6,293 bases of DNA from contig JAJZDL010000171.1 of the NCBI GenBank assembly GCA_021851465.1, positions 1 through 6,293 on the forward strand. Reading direction: 5' to 3'. The notes beneath the pieces were generated by a model. The model worked only from the letters and a program-made list of their open reading frames with translations. It was not told where the DNA came from and did no database searches. Below, one piece after another: positions 5,418-6,293 of the stretch. Source of the stretch: Acidobacteriota bacterium (GTDB taxonomy: Bacteria > Acidobacteriota > Terriglobia > Terriglobales > Acidobacteriaceae). The translations under genes were made by a program, and so were the position numbers. Each line of letters opens with the position of its first letter. Positions within the stretch are counted from its first letter, which is position 1.

Positions 5418-6293
5418 TTATGGCGTTGTCGTTGCCGCGGGTGTCGCTGCTGCCGCCGGTGCTGCCTGTTGTGCCGGTGGGTTTGTCGTCGTACCGGCGG
5501 CTGGGGCCGTTGCCGGAGCAGCGGGAGCCAAGTAGCTCAGCCTCAGGTAGACCGGCGTGACCTCGAAGGGCATCTTGTCTCGGTCGCTGAGCAGTGGCTC
5601 GTAGCTGACGTGCATCTGGTCGAGTTGATCGGTCCAGGGGTCGAAGCGTAGAAAGCTGGCCAACGGCATGGCCGCCTGTTGCTTCAGGTCCTTCATGTCG
5701 AGCTTGATGCCCTTGGGAACCATGGCCGCCATCCAGAAGCTGTCGTCGATGTCGCTTTTGACAAGAGCATCGCCGAGCACCGGCTGGTTGAGCGCGGGCA
5801 GCGCCTTGACTCTCTGCTGGAGTTGTTGCAGATACAGGCCGAAGTACTTTTGTCCGTCGGTCAGTTCTTTGACGCTGAGAAGCTTCATCGCTTCGGTGGC
5901 GGCTTCAGTGTTCTCCTCGGCGGTATGGTGCATGGGGATGCGCTCGAAGACGGAGGTGGAGGGAAAGAGCATCCGGTCGTTGAATGCATACTTGGTGTCC
6001 AGACGATGGCCGAGGATGATGTGGGACAACTGGAAGGCCAGAAGGGCATTGAGGTTTCCCATCTGCTGCGCGCCGTCGGCGGAGATGACGGCTGTGGTGT
6101 CGATGAGCCCCTTGGAGAGGATGATGGTGTTGCCGACGGCCAGCGACTCCAGGGGTTCCGTCATCAGGGTGCGCACACGGATCGGACGGCTGACCTGGAT
6201 ATTGTTGTAGGCGAGGATATTGTTGGCGAGGTCGGCGAGGATTTTATCGAAGTCGCTGGGTGCGTCGAGAAGGCCGGCTTGGAAGAGCCGCTC
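5418..6293 (-). CDS. M48-like peptidase-family protein, C-terminal part, degenerate zinc motif
   Basis: The frame is open to the right edge, so this is a partial gene: 291 codons plus TAA, with the N-terminus outside the window. Residue numbers count from the edge. The region ESLAVGNTIILSKGLID (49-65) followed by NALLAFQLSHIILGHRLDTK (82-101) matches the layout of M48 (Ste24/HtpX-like) metallopeptidases, where a short beta strand and 'LAHELAHxxxGH' carry the zinc ligands. Here the HExxH positions read Phe87-Gln88-Leu-Ser-His91, so one His ligand and the catalytic Glu are absent. The usual third-ligand segment (ExxAD-like) appears as NTEAAT (128-133), keeping Glu130 but not Asp. From about residue 256 the protein ends in an Ala/Pro/Thr-rich low-complexity tail. 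It is probably non-catalytic, perhaps a scaffold or a derived paralogue of an active acidobacterial M48 protein. Other homology is possible, since the assignment rests on motif layout only. Confidence 0.78.
   Translation of the reverse strand, partial: ERLFQAGLLDAPSDFDKILADLANNILAYNNIQVSRPIRVRTLMTEPLESLAVGNTIILSKGLIDTTAVISADGAQQMGNLNALLAFQLSHIILGHRLDTKYAFNDRMLFPSTSVFERIPMHHTAEENTEAATEAMKLLSVKELTDGQKYFGLYLQQLQQRVKALPALNQPVLGDALVKSDIDDSFWMAAMVPKGIKLDMKDLKQQAAMPLASFLRFDPWTDQLDQMHVSYEPLLSDRDKMPFEVTPVYLRLSYLAPAAPATAPAAGTTTNPPAQQAAPAAAATPAATTTP

Overview
The window suggests a GC-rich soil bacterium, most likely an acidobacterium of the Terriglobales/Acidobacteriaceae type. This rests on a ~60-70% GC coding style, Gram-negative outer-membrane barrel proteins, a WxxGxW/Gly-rich secreted protein, a Spinster-like MFS carrier, and an M48-like protein whose surviving sequence around a GHRLDTKYAFNDR stretch recalls acidobacterial homologues. 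The taxonomic call is inference from remembered family resemblance, not from a search.

Layout from left to right. Positions 1-107 hold no gene I can support, but contain a clear minus-strand intrinsic terminator (45-82). Positions 108-1049 (minus) encode a secreted WxxGxW-motif protein with a repetitive Gly/Ser/Arg-rich tail, and the tail DNA contains two tandem-repeat arrays. A 268-base divergent intergenic region (1050-1317) separates it from argJ (1318-2592, plus), which encodes the bifunctional ornithine acetyltransferase of arginine biosynthesis. argJ converges, with only 9 bases between stop codons, on a minus-strand Spinster-like MFS transporter (2602-3882).

Further right everything is on the minus strand: an outer-membrane beta-barrel protein with a probable TTG start (4015-4557), a diverged paralogue of it (4711-5307), and the C-terminal 291 codons of an M48-like protein (5418 to the window edge) in which the HExxH zinc motif reads FQLSH. 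Transcription order on that strand is M48-like protein, barrel paralogue 2, barrel paralogue 1, MFS transporter. Gaps of 110-153 bases containing hairpins argue for several transcription units rather than one tight operon.

The genes do not form an obvious shared pathway. argJ is core metabolism, while the flanking genes are mostly envelope or secreted proteins. I see no mobile element, CRISPR array, tRNA or rRNA, and no convincing undescribed multi-gene system. The most interesting points are the degenerate M48 active site, an apparent insertion next to the self-cleavage site of ArgJ, the tandem barrel paralogues with different base composition, and a dispersed-repeat-like segment between them.
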